Assembly: GCA_021234155.1 (NCBI GenBank)
Contig: JAJEKV010000004.1
Span: forward strand, 6,948,109-7,012,108
From: Isoetes taiwanensis
Taxonomy: Eukaryota > Streptophyta > Lycopodiopsida > Isoetales > Isoetaceae
Reading direction: 5' to 3'
DNA length: 64,000 bases
This document shows positions 34,880 to 46,619 of the stretch, piece by piece. The notes beneath the pieces were generated by a model. It saw only the letters and a list, made by a program, of their open reading frames with translations, had not been told where the DNA came from and did no database searches. Position 1 is the stretch's first letter; each line of letters begins with the position of its first letter. The position numbers were made by a program, and so were the translations under genes.

Positions 34880-37800
34880 TCTCCCAAAGACAGAAATATT
34901 CCTTTCAAGTTTAACTGCTCTCTTCTCCAGAATATTTCCTTTCAACAAGAGTTTGCTGAGTTTTATACTTCTATTGACTCAGTATTGCCAAATTCTTCTA
35001 TGAAGAACTTCTATCTTAAGATTAAAAAAGCTAAGGATTGGATCAAATCTTGGGCCAAAAATAAACACAAAGCAAAAATCCAGGAAAAAGAGAGTCTCCT
35101 GAGCAAAATGAAAGAAATCAGATCCTTGCTTCAAATTGATCCCTATAATCCCAACCTCCATGTTGGGGAAGAAATTATTGAGAATCTTCTTAAGAATATA
35201 GAGGAAAGGGATGCCAAATTCTCAGCAATCAAATGCAAAGTTAAATATAACAGTGAAATCGATCAGGGTAGCTCTAAATTTTTCTTCAGAGTGGCTAAAT
35301 GCAGGCTCCTAAAGAATTCCATCAGTCAGGTTATCAATAACTCTGGAACTTCTCTCAGCTCGATCCCTGACATAAAAAATTTCTTCTTTGAGAACTATTC
35401 CTCCCTTTTCAAGAAAAGTGATCTTTCTGCTTCTGAAATTGTGGACAAAGATAAGTTCATTAGCAATCTTGATGCTGTCTTACCTCATCCAATTGATCAT
35501 ATGGATATTTCTCTTATTGCTATTCCCAATGAAGAAGAGATCCTTAAAACCTTATTGAGTTTCTCTAAAAATAAGTCCCCTGGCCCAGATGGTTTCCCCC
35601 CAGAATTTTATGTTCAATTTTGAGATTTTATGAAGGAAGATGTTATTAGTCTTGTGCATGGCTTTTGGAATTCCAATCATCTACACCCCTCAATTTCAAC
35701 TGGATTTATCACTTTAGTGCCAAAGGTTGATAATCCTAGCTCCTTCTCTGAATGGAGGCCAATTTCCCTGACAAATTCCTCCTATAAGCTCTGTGCAAAA
35801 ATTATTGCAAAAAGAATTCAATCTTATCTTCAAAAAAATATCAGTGCCAATCAGACTGCCTTCCTGCCTAACAGATTCATTTTAGATAATTACATCAGTG
35901 CTATGGAAGGATTACATTGGAACAGAATTTCAAAGCAATCTTGCATCCTGCTAAAGTTAGACTTTAAAAGAGCCTTTGATACGGTTAGTTGGGACTTTAT
36001 TGAGCTTGCTTTAAAAAAGATGGGATTTCAATCCAAGCTTATCTCTCTTATACATGGCTTAAATTCTATGTCTAATTCTGCTGTTTTGATAAATGGATCT
36101 CCCTCAAGTTTCTTTCCTTTAGCAAAAGGTGTTAGACAAGGTTGCCCTTTAGCTCCATATCTCTTTCTCATTGTTGCTGAAATGCTTACAAGAAGTGTTC
36201 TTCATTTGCAAACAGGAATTTTAACTGGTCTCAAGCTCCCAAACAGTTTGGATTCCCTCACAATTTCTCAATATACAGATGACACCTTTGCTTTCCTGGA
36301 TTCTAATACCAGAAATGTCAACATTTTCTTGGATTTGATTAAAGATTTCTCTGCTGCCTCTGGGGTCCATCTTAATATGGATAAAAGTAGGATTATTGGT
36401 GATATTATCCAGCCTTCAATATGTGGCATTTCTGTCCTCAATTCCAATCAAGCTTTTAATCTTTTTGGCATGCCTCTCTTTCTCAATCACAGCTTAAAAG
36501 GTCTCTGGGATCCAATACTTCAAAGAATCAAGAAGAAGTTGAATAATTATAGAAACTGTCTCTCTTTTGCAGGAAGGACAATTATTGCAAACTCTGTTTT
36601 AGCTTCTTCCCATGTCTATTTCTCCTCTGCTCTTGTTGCCCCTAAATCTATTTATTCTGAGTTGGAGAAAATAATTCGAAATTTCATCTGGAATGGATCC
36701 CATTTGGTAAACTGGAACTCAATCTCTAGACCTAAGAACTTGGGAGGTCTTGGATGTAAAAATCTTCACTTACAGGCTTGTTCTCTGGCAGGCAAATACA
36801 TATGGAGAACAATTATGGGCAATAATTCTCCTGCCTCCATATTTATTGCACATTGGCTGAATATTTCCTATCCTTCTGGTCATCCTTCTGTTAAACATTC
36901 TCTTCCAGAATCTGCTTTCATTAATATTCACCCTGCTCCCAACACTTCTCCTAGGAATATGATTATGGCTTGGAATAAAAGTCATCCTGAGCTGCAGAGA
37001 AATGATCTCCAAGATGATACTATGAACACAAGTCTTTTCTGGTCTCCTATTTTCTCTGATCTGCATTCAAAAGTTATGGCTATCAAGCATCCAAAAATTT
37101 ATAGCAGATGGACCACTAAGGGAATCACTACTATCAAAGACCTATATAGAAATAATAATTCTTTCATTTCTTGGACTACTTTAAAATCTGTGCTCAGAGG
37201 TACTTCCACTGATAAGAAAATTTATGGCTATTTTAAGGCTATCCTAGCTCCTTTCAATAAATTCAATGACTTCAATAATTCGATTGGTTGCTCTATAAAT
37301 GGTAAGCTAGTCTATAAGGTCAAGAAAATTTACTCTCTGATAAATGTTGCTGATGCCCCTGTAAAAGCTATGCTGAAATGGTCCTTGAATCACGCCCAAG
37401 TCCTTTCTCTTTTAAAAAATGTTTGGAACTCCTACTGCACTCCAAAAATCAGCTTCTTTGTATGGTTAATTGCACAAAAGAGTCTCACAAATTTGGTTTC
37501 TTTGTCCAAAAGAGTTAATGTCTCTATTGTTTGTCACTCTGGCTGCCTTCAGAATGAGACTTTGGAGCATATCTTTCTTTGTTCTAAGCTTAGGCCATTT
37601 TGGGTTTGGTTCATGGACAAAATTGGTCATTATCTTAAAAAAAGGAACATTGATGACATTTTAGATTTTATGCAACAAGATGATATTTTTGCCAATACTC
37701 TTGTTCATACTGCATTATGGAACATTTGGAAGTCTAGAAATAGAATCCTTTATGCCTCTAAACCTCCTTCTACTTTCTGGATTAAAATACATTTCCAGTT

Positions 37801-37966
37801 AGATATTGAAGCTATTGCCACATGTCATAAAAGAAAAGCTGGAGATAAATACGACAACTGCTGGAATTTGATAGGGCTTTACAGGGGCCACTTTGATTTA
37901 TTTGTTTCCAACTTTAATGTTATTGATTCTAATGCTCCATACTCTGACTTTGATAGAATATCTTAG
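34880..37966 (+). pseudogene. LINE reverse transcriptase and zinc-binding tail
   Basis: After a coiled-coil-like linker (34985-35250) the fingers motif KSPGPDGFPPEFY lies at about 35575. A TGA at 35621-35623 interrupts at VQF*DFM. Then follow LVPKVDNPSSFSEWRPISL, KLDFKRAFDTVSWDF, GVRQGCPLAPYLF and the active site YTDD (36273), where plant L1 enzymes usually have FADD. SFAGRTIIANSVL follows. The zinc-binding tail (37420-37620) shows YCTPKISFFVWLIAQKSL and a Cys/His pair in CLQNETLEHIFLC. One stop and one frameshift separate it from an intact ORF2. Confidence 0.92.
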
Positions 37967-38432
37967 GTTTTTGAAATGGGAAGGATCCACAAGATTAAAT
38001 ACAGATATTGACAGTTATGAAATATCTCTGCATCAAAATCAGGGAGCTGAGAAAGAACTAACACTGAAGCAGTTATGTGATATGACAGATGAATTTATAC
38101 GAGAGGTTGAGAGTTCTAGACAGAAGGAAGCAGTTTGGGCAGGAATCTACACTAGGGAACTCATGCAGATGCATATTCTGTTTCATTTTCTATCCAATAC
38201 TCATTTTGCAATGACAGAAAGTCAATTAAGTAGATACAGGGAAATGTATTACAGTCATAAGCTTCTGACAGATCTATATGGCACTTTACTGATACTCATG
38301 GGGAAGGAAAGTTTGGCAATGCTTCTGATACAGAATGACTGTGGCAGAAATAGCTACTCTCTGGGTTCGACAGCAGAATTCTATCAGCATTACAATGAGT
38401 GGTTCAACAATAACCTTAACAGCCAAGACTAG
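37967..38432 (+). CDS. LINE downstream ORF of unknown function (ORF3-like)
   Basis: An open frame begins at 37893, overlapping the reverse transcriptase 3' end in another frame, and runs to a TAG at 38430-38432. Past the overlap it encodes about 155 residues, mostly helical and charged (TLKQLCDMTDEFIREVESSRQKEAVWAG, YREMYYSHKLLTDLYGTLLILMGKES). I recognise no family. A 3' ORF after the zinc-binding tail is not usual for plant L1 elements. Expression might use re-initiation after the upstream stop, but that is speculation. Confidence 0.4.
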
Positions 38433-38831
38433 TCCTTCCTACTACTCTAAGCCGATCACGCCCCTTATTTCCAGAATTCAACTTTTGAAGATCATGTTTG
38501 GTATTTTGTTTGCATTTACAGGAATTTGAAGACTCCATTCTGGAGATTGTGTTACAGAAAGCTGAGCTCCTGCTACTTTGGAAATATTAAGATTCTATCG
38601 ACATTTTGCTGACATTTTGTCATTACTACTGTTGGTACTACTGTTATTAGCTGGATATTATCACTATTTGTGTTGTTCTCTTTAATGCTCAACTCTTATG
38701 AGTATCAAATTTTCGCCTTTGTCATGCTATTTTCGAGCTTGGCAATTGGATTGTATAGCTTTATCTAATTAATGAAAAAATCAATCCTTACTCTCAAAAA
38801 AAAAAAAAAAAAAAAAATCTAATTACGTTGT

Positions 38832-40154
38832 GGCTTATGTAGCTGTCACAATGTTGGTATTTTTTGTGAAAATATGATTGTATCTTAACTGATGCCACAG
38901 GATCCTTTGAGCAGGCACACCATTGGACTCGTATTATGTATATGAAATGTGGAGATCACAATGCAATTTGCAAAGTTTAGTTTGCGAATGGAATACATGG
39001 TCACTGTTCCCCTGTCTTTCCTTGGTAACTAGTAAGTGTATCAAGTTGTTCTGCGGACGTCTATGTTTCCTATTAATTATCAATATAGCTTTATTCAGAC
39101 ATTTTAAATGTTCATTCGTTGGCCATCGTCTTTTACACATGATTTTACAATCAGATAACAGCTGAGGCAAAGCTGATGATTTTTTCAGTATTTTTGAGGC
39201 AAGTTCTTACTAGAGTAGAAGAGTAAATAATGCTACAGAGGAACAGGTTGCGAGTTCTGTTGGGCCATTGTGTTGGCAATAGCACACTCTATGTTAAATT
39301 TTATAATGACTGGCCTCTTTATGTTAGGGTTATTGTGTCGACAACAACCCACTTTATGTTATGTTTGCAATAATGTTGGCTCTTTGTAGTAAATCATGGT
39401 AGTATACGCTAACATAATCTATCTGTTTAGCCTCTCTCTTAATGTAGCATCTGCCTAGCCTCTTCTAGTATCTCATTTGGCTAGTGTGGACAAATATAGA
39501 ACATATAGCAAAGTCTAAGCATGGTAAGTATCGGCTATGGTATTCAGCATAACACTTTATTATTTCTTAAACTTCGTATGACAGTGTTAGGTGGTTTTCT
39601 TTTATCATATTATTTGCTGCTTGAAAGTCTTTTTCTTGGTAATGTCTTTTTTCTATTCATTAATCGATTCCGTTGGGTTTGGACATGTTTGCATATCTTT
39701 TTTGTGAGCCGTAACCAGGTACGCTTTTACTATGTATCTGGCCATTTGGTCAGATTTTTGCGAGTGCATTGTTGTAATGGCAAATACATATGTGTCATAT
39801 GCTCTGTGCTAAATACTTCGTACTATCCAGAAAAAAAAGAGAACTTTTCCCCGCTGGATAAAGCATAAAAAATCTGGTTGTGGGGTTTATGAGTATATGA
39901 GTGAAGATTTAAAAGCCAATTTTAGTTTTTGCTATGCATGATCTTTGTCCAGTTGATATTGAAGCCCAACACATACATAAATAGAGCCTCACGGTGCAAT
40001 TGTGGAATTTGTAAACCCCAAGTAAGTGAAGCACCTTGAGTGACTTGTTTTGATAATTAGTCAACACTTGCGAGATTCTATTACAGATTGAAATGCTAAC
40101 TTGTGACGATTGTGCACATATAATTTAGATGTTTATGTCTGCAAACATGTGCAG
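38832..40154. other. No gene recognised
   Basis: AT-rich spacer. The first ~50 bp continue the PPR relic. The last part is intron-like sequence ahead of the UDP-sugar pyrophosphorylase relic. Confidence 0.45.
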
Positions 40155-41122
40155 ATACAAGGATGCATCTAGGTCATCATTTACGTCATCAACAAGGTTG
40201 GAATACATGACGCAAGATTTCACCCGCAGTTTGCCTGCTTCTGCAAATGTTGGATTCATGGTAGCTTCAAGCAATAAAAAAGGGATAATAATCAGTCAAA
40301 ATGCATTCTTACTTAACAGATATATTGTTATCTTTGTTGTCATAGGTAATGGATGCTTGAGCAATAAAAAAGGGCATTCTTACTTAACAGATATATTGTT
40401 TTCTTTGTTGTCGTAGGAAATGGATGCCTGGGCTTCTTATGTGCCAGTAAGAAACAACCTTGAAGATGCAGCAAAGGTAATCTTTTGCAATCTGATGCAT
40501 GTTGGACGTTGCATAGTTACAGATTGTGGCAAAACAGGTCCCAGAAGGAAACATCAAACCACAGGGGAGATGGCCATATACAGATGCGACAACCTCATTT
40601 TAAGAAAGGGTATTAATACAATTCTGAAGTTGCCTTTTCTTGACATGCACTTAAAGCAAAAAATTCAGGGTGGCGATCACATAGAAAAACTAAGATACAT
40701 TATTTCAATGGGCAAAAAGTAGAATTATAGCCACGGATTGTATGGAAACGTGAATGGAGTCTTTACATTTTCTGATATAAAGAGGAAACTCTCGGGGCAT
40801 TGCAAGATATCGGAAAGGTCAACCCTTATTATTTGGGGTAGAGAGATTCCAATTCATGACCTGTCCTTGAATGGCACACTTGTGATCAAAAGTATTACAC
40901 AGGCAAAGGTAGTATTTTATGCATGGATTTGATTGGTTAAGTGATTGAGCCTGATTGGCATGTTTGGTAGCTCGGTTGAGCTTCAGTCCCTGCATGTTGA
41001 GAAAGAAGGCTGGCAGTCAAGGCTGTTCACTACAAGGATGAATCAATACCTGAAGAAATTAGAATTCGTGGTTTTAAGATAGTAAAACAAGATGTTGATG
41101 CACTAAAATGGGTTCCCCTAAG
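40155..41122 (+). pseudogene. UDP-sugar pyrophosphorylase C-terminal part
   Basis: This enzyme makes UDP-sugars from sugar-1-phosphates and UTP. Exons keep GT/AG borders. 40155-40260 encodes [22 protein letters not shown] and ends in VGFM. 40417-40476 encodes MDAWASYVPVRNNLEDAAK. 40538-40720 holds GEMAIYR followed by LILRK after a small deletion and frame change. 40760-40908 encodes FTFSDIKRKLSGHCKISERSTL and DLSLNGTLVI. About 41015-41090 encodes YKDESIPEEIRIRGFKI. Introns are retained, so it is not a retrocopy. Frame breaks in the third and last exons and lost sequence in between make it non-functional. A solo LTR sits at its 3' edge. Confidence 0.82.
40268..40430 (+). repeat. Duplicated intron 3' end and exon start in the pyrophosphorylase relic
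   Basis: The block GCAATAAAAAAGGG...ATTCTTACTTAACAGATATATTGTT...TCTTTGTTGTC(A/G)TAG plus the following exon start ATGGATGC occurs twice, ending near 40360 and 40430. This duplicates the 3' splice site. Confidence 0.85.
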
Positions 41123-41127
41123 GGAAC

Positions 41128-43032
41128 TGTTGCCCCAAAAGGGCAACATGCTAATTGTGGTCTATGCATTCAAACTAGGTCGATTTATCTTAAAGGACTA
41201 GGTCAAAGTTTGGAAGATTCTTGATACTCAATATTGATGTGGAGGTCAAAAGATGTTCATTCTTCAGGTCAACAAGTGCTCAAGGTTCAAATTCACATGA
41301 GGTACTTTATTTGAGGTCAAAATGCTTAGTCAAAAATATGCTCTAGAAGATTCTGGGTTATGAAGTTTGGAAGACATTTTTTTGAAGATTGGAAGTCAAA
41401 AGTTTGGAAGACCCCATGGTGCTTGATTTCATCCCTTAGCCATTCTCATCCATTCATTATTCATATTCTATTTCTATCCATTGAGATTTTCTAGCCACTT
41501 TTCCCACACCCATACCCTCCTTCTTGTTTACCCTTGCATACTTTATTTTGCTTTGCCAAATTCCTCTTTCTCTATTACATCCCCCCATTGCCTCTATATC
41601 TTCTCACTTCTTATGATATTTGTTTTTGCAAATTTCCCTAGCCAAAATCCTTTTGCAATTCCTTACCATTATGCCATGCCACATGTATACCTTATGGAAT
41701 ATTCTTGATCATTATGCCCAAGGACTTAGCATATTCCCAAGGAAAATTAGGGTTGCCATCGCTAAAGTGATCCACCTCTTCAATTTTCTATAAGTGGCCT
41801 TTCAAAACCATCGTCCAGCTTTGCAAAATTAAAAAATACAGCATATTCCATGGATATACGGGCAAAAATACGAAATCGTATCGCGCTATTTCTGAGAAAA
41901 TACAGCCAAGAACCCTAAATTTCTGCTTCCACCTCGAATCTCGCCGGATTTGGCACCAGAGCCCTCGGAACCTATCTATTTTAATCTTCCCGCTCTTTAG
42001 GAACCGAATAAACCCATCAATCAAGGCTAAGATTAAGCAAACATTTGAAAACTAAGATAAATACATGGGATTCGACAAAAGAACTTTCTTGAAGGCCCAG
42101 AAGTGTACAAACCTTACTGTGATCATTGCTGAGCATGACTAGAAGGATTTTGGAAGACTCTGAGTACTCCCCGATCAAGTCACAAGAGATTTGGTTGGAA
42201 ATTATCTATTGAAATTTTCTATTGACCTGAAGTTGATTTTGAAGTACTGAAGCATTATTACCCAACATTATTATGATTGATTTACATTCCTATCAATGAA
42301 ATTCGATGCCTACTTGAAGAAATTATCTCTGTTATGATTCTTTACAATTTTTCTCTGTTCAAAATCTTACAGAAAATCCCCGAGCACTTTTGATTACTTT
42401 TGACCCATTTGCCATCAATCATTGAAGCATCTGGCACCTATATGTCTTGAAAAATCCAAAAAATCCCACTCACAACTCGAGTTAGAAATTTTTGCACTCT
42501 GTTTTGACTATTCTTGACTGTATTTTGCCAAATCCAGCCACAAAAAATAACTTTGCTTATCCAAATGACAATCTGACCATTTGCCTATATTTCTTATCAT
42601 CATTACAGCACATTTGCTCTTGAAATTCTCAAAAAATCGTCTGGCAACTCCAAAATCCCAATCTCTGATCACTGTTTTCAAATTTGACTGCTATTGACCA
42701 AATTTTGACCACACTTTGAGCTCGAATAACTCACCAACTATGTTTCTGACTTGGTCAGAAGCTTTACCATTGGTTACCTACAACTTTTTTGACTAAGTCT
42801 ACAGTGATTGACTCAAAAAATCGATCTGCATATCAATACCACAACTGTTTTGGCAAAGGTGCCAATTTTTGGAAATGGGAAAGGTATAAAACCTCAAGTT
42901 TTTGAACTTGTCTTTGAAATTAGCTTGCATAGATTGATCACCTTAAGTGATCTGGAGGTTCTAACCCCAATTTGAGTGAAAACTCAAGTTGGTTCCTTGT
43001 GGTTGATCCTTAAGCCAGGTTTAGGGTCAACA
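41128..43032 (+). mobile_element. Solo LTR, ~1.9 kb
   Basis: The ends TGTTGCCCCAAAAGGG and GGGTCAACA form TGTTG...CAACA termini. A perfect 5-bp duplication GGAAC lies at 41123-41127 and 43033-43037. There is no internal coding region, so the element was reduced to one LTR by recombination. The strand is arbitrary. Short stretches (GTTTGGAAGACCCC) also occur at 47600-47640, so a related LTR may lie there. Confidence 0.85.
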
Positions 43033-43037
43033 GGAAC

Positions 43038-44415
43038 ATGTGAAACATATGGCTCCTTTGATGTTAACTCATTCCATGTAGAAACATGTGCTTTTTGGAT
43101 CCTCTTACAAGGCAAAGAACGTACCATCAATAACATCATTGCCTAATCGTGTTTGTTGTGTACCATTAATACCATCATTAAAAGGTCAATGCAATGCACA
43201 GTTGTATTACGAGCTGCAAATTTTCTTAGGTTGCTAATTAATCAATAATGAATCTATACTGAAGTAGAAGATTGTAAACAAGCACACAATTCTGGCCCAA
43301 AGTACACAACCTTCTTCAACACCATCAAAGTAAGACCACCAACTTAAAGCAAACTTACACAAAAACTAGTAAACCACATCATCAACAAAGAAGAGGCACT
43401 TAGAAAAATTGACACTAACATCGTAGTGTTGTGCATGCATCATGAGGACGTCCGACATTTCAACCCAGTGGTTATGGTCAAAATGTTTCCATTTCGATAC
43501 CATGCAGAGGAAGGAATGAGGTGCCAGATAATGAATCTGTCAATAAATTTGTCTTTGAGGTAAGCAATGAATGACCGATCCGGATCTAGGAAATGATAGA
43601 GCCTTAGAATAACCATGCGTAATAAGATGGGTGATGGTAATAGTGTGGTTGTTATTTTTTAGTGATTGGACATCTTCTCAAAGCTATGTTAGCTGCTGCA
43701 TATGAGGCCAGTTGGAATTTTTCATAGTAAGTTCAATGGAAAACATGACTTTGAAGTATGATTTAAGCCACTTCACCCTCCGGCCATGGAGGGCAACCCC
43801 CTGTGCGCAGCACCTTGTTTATATTTTAATATTTTTATTTTAATGGGTTTCATTCCTTCGTTGATTCGGAGCCATTGAACTGTGGTTTATTCCTGGTATC
43901 GTACCAGATCAATGGCTATTAAGATTTTGACCAAAAATTAAAAAGCCACTTGCAATGGTGTGGAACGAACACATGGTCGAAGCACAAAAAAAAGCCCCCC
44001 AAAAAAAATTGAACCCAATGGCGGGCATGAAACTTGTGCTGATCCGGACCTGCATCCTGGAATCAACCCTCTGCTGCTGGAATTAATCCTATTCACAAAT
44101 AGCAATCAATCCTATGCAGATTCTGCTGGGCCGAAAATCGATTCTGTTCATGGGAACCGAATCTAGCTTTGGAACATACAGAGACAGAGATGCCCTGTCT
44201 AAAAGAACAAGCAAGCATAAACTTCAGGATTCGAACCTCCAAGCCGCAACGGCCTCACCAGAGCCCCAGAATCTTCCTGATGAAGAAACTTGCAAGTCTC
44301 CTCCCTGTTCTAAACCAGAACCTGCTGTCGAGCCCTCTTTGATCCAGATTCAGGCCGGTCGCCTCTGCTCTGCAGATTCTGCCCTTTGATAGTTGCAAAT
44401 GCATGCATGACCAGT
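43038..44415. other. No gene recognised
   Basis: Spacer. Open frames at 43960-44389 have no recognisable domain. Confidence 0.5.
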
Positions 44416-44694
44416 TTAGAAAGCCCTCCGAAGATGCATGTTTCCTATTGAGCTCCAACAACCTGCATGAAGCACAAAAAACTCAATGGTCTCCTCAATG
44501 GAGACTTCTGACGTGTTAGGTGCATGATCTCCCATAGGATAGTAGTAATCTTTGGATGAGCTGGAACTGCTAGGGTTGGTCTCCCATCTTGGCCGCTTCC
44601 CTTCAGGGATCTGCTTACCATCTGCAAGTGCTTGCACATCCAAATGTGTTCTAGGGCTTCTAAATCTCCAAACTGTCTGCTTCATGCACGCCAT
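44416..44694 (-). CDS. Possible exon of unknown protein
   Basis: A minus-strand frame begins MACMKQTVWRFRSPRTHLDVQAL and continues with a Ser-rich linker and SEVSIEETIEFFVLHAGCW. The composition looks protein-like, but no family is recognised and there is no supporting exon nearby. It could be chance. Confidence 0.2.
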   Translation of the reverse strand: MACMKQTVWRFRSPRTHLDVQALADGKQIPEGKRPRWETNPSSSSSSKDYYYPMGDHAPNTSEVSIEETIEFFVLHAGCWSSIGNMHLRRAF

Positions 44695-45212
44695 ATCTTA
44701 CTGATCAAAAAACAAAATAATTTACTACAGAAAACTGGCTTCGGGCAAAAAATGATAAAATAAGCTAAAGAGAGCAAGACTGCCCATATATGTGAGGACA
44801 GATCTAGATTTTTGGGTATTAATGTTAAAATCTAATACAACTACCGCTATCAATAGTAATCCCTAGATTTTTAATTTTCCAATCGTACTTGGGATATTTA
44901 TTGTGGATTTCTGCCATATTTTGCTGGGAACTTCGATTTGGGTTGGGTGACTCTTCAATCCATTCCTAGTGGAATCTTGGGGTCCATACACAATTTTCAC
45001 TGCAATTTACTAGAATTAATTGGCTCACTTATTTCTATTCTCTAACCTGTAACTTAATTTATCTTATGATTCTAATAGTGGAGACAATAATTTTCTCACT
45101 TTTCGAAGCTCAAGATTAGAACTCTCCTTCCAAACTTTCACTAGACCAATTGGTTGCCTATCTTGGAGTCATGACCAGTGCCTGATCTTGATCAACCAAG
45201 ATCATTGCTCTG
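44695..45212 (-). other. Leader-like sequence of a gypsy fragment
   Basis: On the minus strand TGGTATCAGAGCAATGATCTTGG (primer site, ~45190-45211) is followed by sequence resembling the leader of the gypsy element at 49496. Nothing coding is recognised beyond it. Confidence 0.5.
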
Positions 45213-45770
45213 ATACCATTGTGACGCTCCTTGCATTATATGTAACAACCCATCATATATATCGAAGGACCTTCCCCATCCAATTACATTTGTCACATGG
45301 GCCCTCCATCTAAACCGCGTTTAGGATGGCCAGACGAACAAGTAGAGACATGAAGGTGTCATTCCAGTCCGTCCTCTATAGGCTCCTACATCAACGGAAA
45401 AAACACGTAAGTACTAGCGGCAATAACAATAAGACTACCTCGAACGGTAGTGATAGTCCATCCATCACGATACATTGGACATATCAAATACATTAAATAC
45501 ATCAAAGGGGCTCCTATCCAGGCTCAGACTCAAGGGGAGGTCAACTAACAACTAGGGTTCTCTAGATAGATCAGACTGAGTTATGGCAATGACTTGGACT
45601 GGCAATAGACAATGACAAGGTTTGACCACTCTATCCGCCCCTCTTGTGCATGGTTTGTAAACAGCCTAAATCCGACTCTATGGTGAATGTAATCTGCCGG
45701 AGACGTAATCTCATGGTATCACCCAGTGAGACTACTCCAGGTTGCATCTCCTCGATCCGATATGTGCCAA
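45213..45770 (-). repeat. Partial gypsy LTR (3' part), minus strand
   Basis: On the minus strand this ends CGTCACA next to the primer site. It shares GGAGATGCAACC and GGGGCGGAT.GAGTGG blocks with the LTR at 47911-49494. The LTR is cut near 45770; its 5' part is missing. Confidence 0.7.
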
Positions 45771-46002
45771 AAAAAGTATCTAAAAGGTAGTTTTTGAGTA
45801 CTTTTTATGCAGGTACCTAATTGATATTAAAAGTACTTAAATCAAAGCTAATAGTCAATATTTTTGCTTCATGATTGAGAGTAATAGAAGCATGATGTCT
45901 TAGAGCACTTTTCATATCACTCATTATCATGAGCATGAAGCAATATCACCAGATATTTTAGGTAGGTTCCAAAAGTGGTACACCCTAACATGCTTTAACC
46001 CA

Positions 46003-46619
46003 AAAGCTCAGCCTACTATCCTCAAGGCAATGGCCAAGCTGAGTCAACAAACAAGGTTCTAAAGTCAATTCTTAAGAAAACCATTAGTATCTCCAAAAAG
46101 GATTGGCATATCAAGTTACATGATGCCTTATGGGCATATAGAACTACCATTAAGGCATCCACAAAGCACACACCCTTTAGCCTTGTGTATAATATTGAGT
46201 CTATCCCCATTGAGCTTAAATTACCCTCTTTTAGATTGGCATATCAAATTAATTTGGACTTGAAGGATGCACTAAACGAAAGGTGTGTCAGATTAATGCA
46301 GTTAGAAGAGCATAGGTTTGAGGCTGAAAATGCAATTCTTATCAAGAAAGCCAAAGACATAGCAGCCTTCAAGGCTGCTCACAAGCTTCAAGGTACTCTC
46401 AAAACTGGAGAATTGGTGCTCAAGGGGAACAAGGCAAGAGAGGATGTAGCAGCCAAGTTTGAAAACTTATGGGAAGGCCCTTTTAAGGTGATTCGAGCAG
46501 CAGGGAAAGATTCCTACTGGATGAGATCTGTTGTTGATAATAGAGAGCTACCAAATCCCATTAACATCTTGCATTTGAAGAGGTATTGGCAACATGTTGC
46601 CTTGAGCTTATTTGAGTAG
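46003..46619 (+). pseudogene. Tat-like gypsy integrase C-terminal half
   Basis: The frame reads SSAYYPQGNGQAESTNKVL (catalytic Glu of the integrase core), DWHIKLHDALWAYRTTIK, TPFSLVYNIE, then the C-terminal domain with GELVLKGN, FENLWEGPFKVIRAAGKDSYW and LPNPINILHLKRYW, ending at 46619. It starts abruptly about 25 residues after the position where the minus-strand integrase at 57415 stops. The integrase would insert element DNA. No other pol domain lies upstream on this strand. Confidence 0.85.

Larger units (their letters stand above)
31211..38815 (+). mobile_element. Near-full-length L1-type LINE with extra ORFs
   Basis: The element ends in a 22-nt A-run (38796-38817). It is flanked by a 16-bp duplication differing at one base (AATCTAATTATGTTGT at 31195-31210; AATCTAATTACGTTGT at 38816-38831). 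Order: 5' region with a 102-codon ORF (31424), ORF1 (31885), endonuclease (to 34877), reverse transcriptase (34880-37966), a downstream ORF (to 38432), 3' UTR. Frameshifts near 33370 and 34865, a TGA at 35621 and loss of the endonuclease N-terminus make this copy inactive. Confidence 0.93.
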
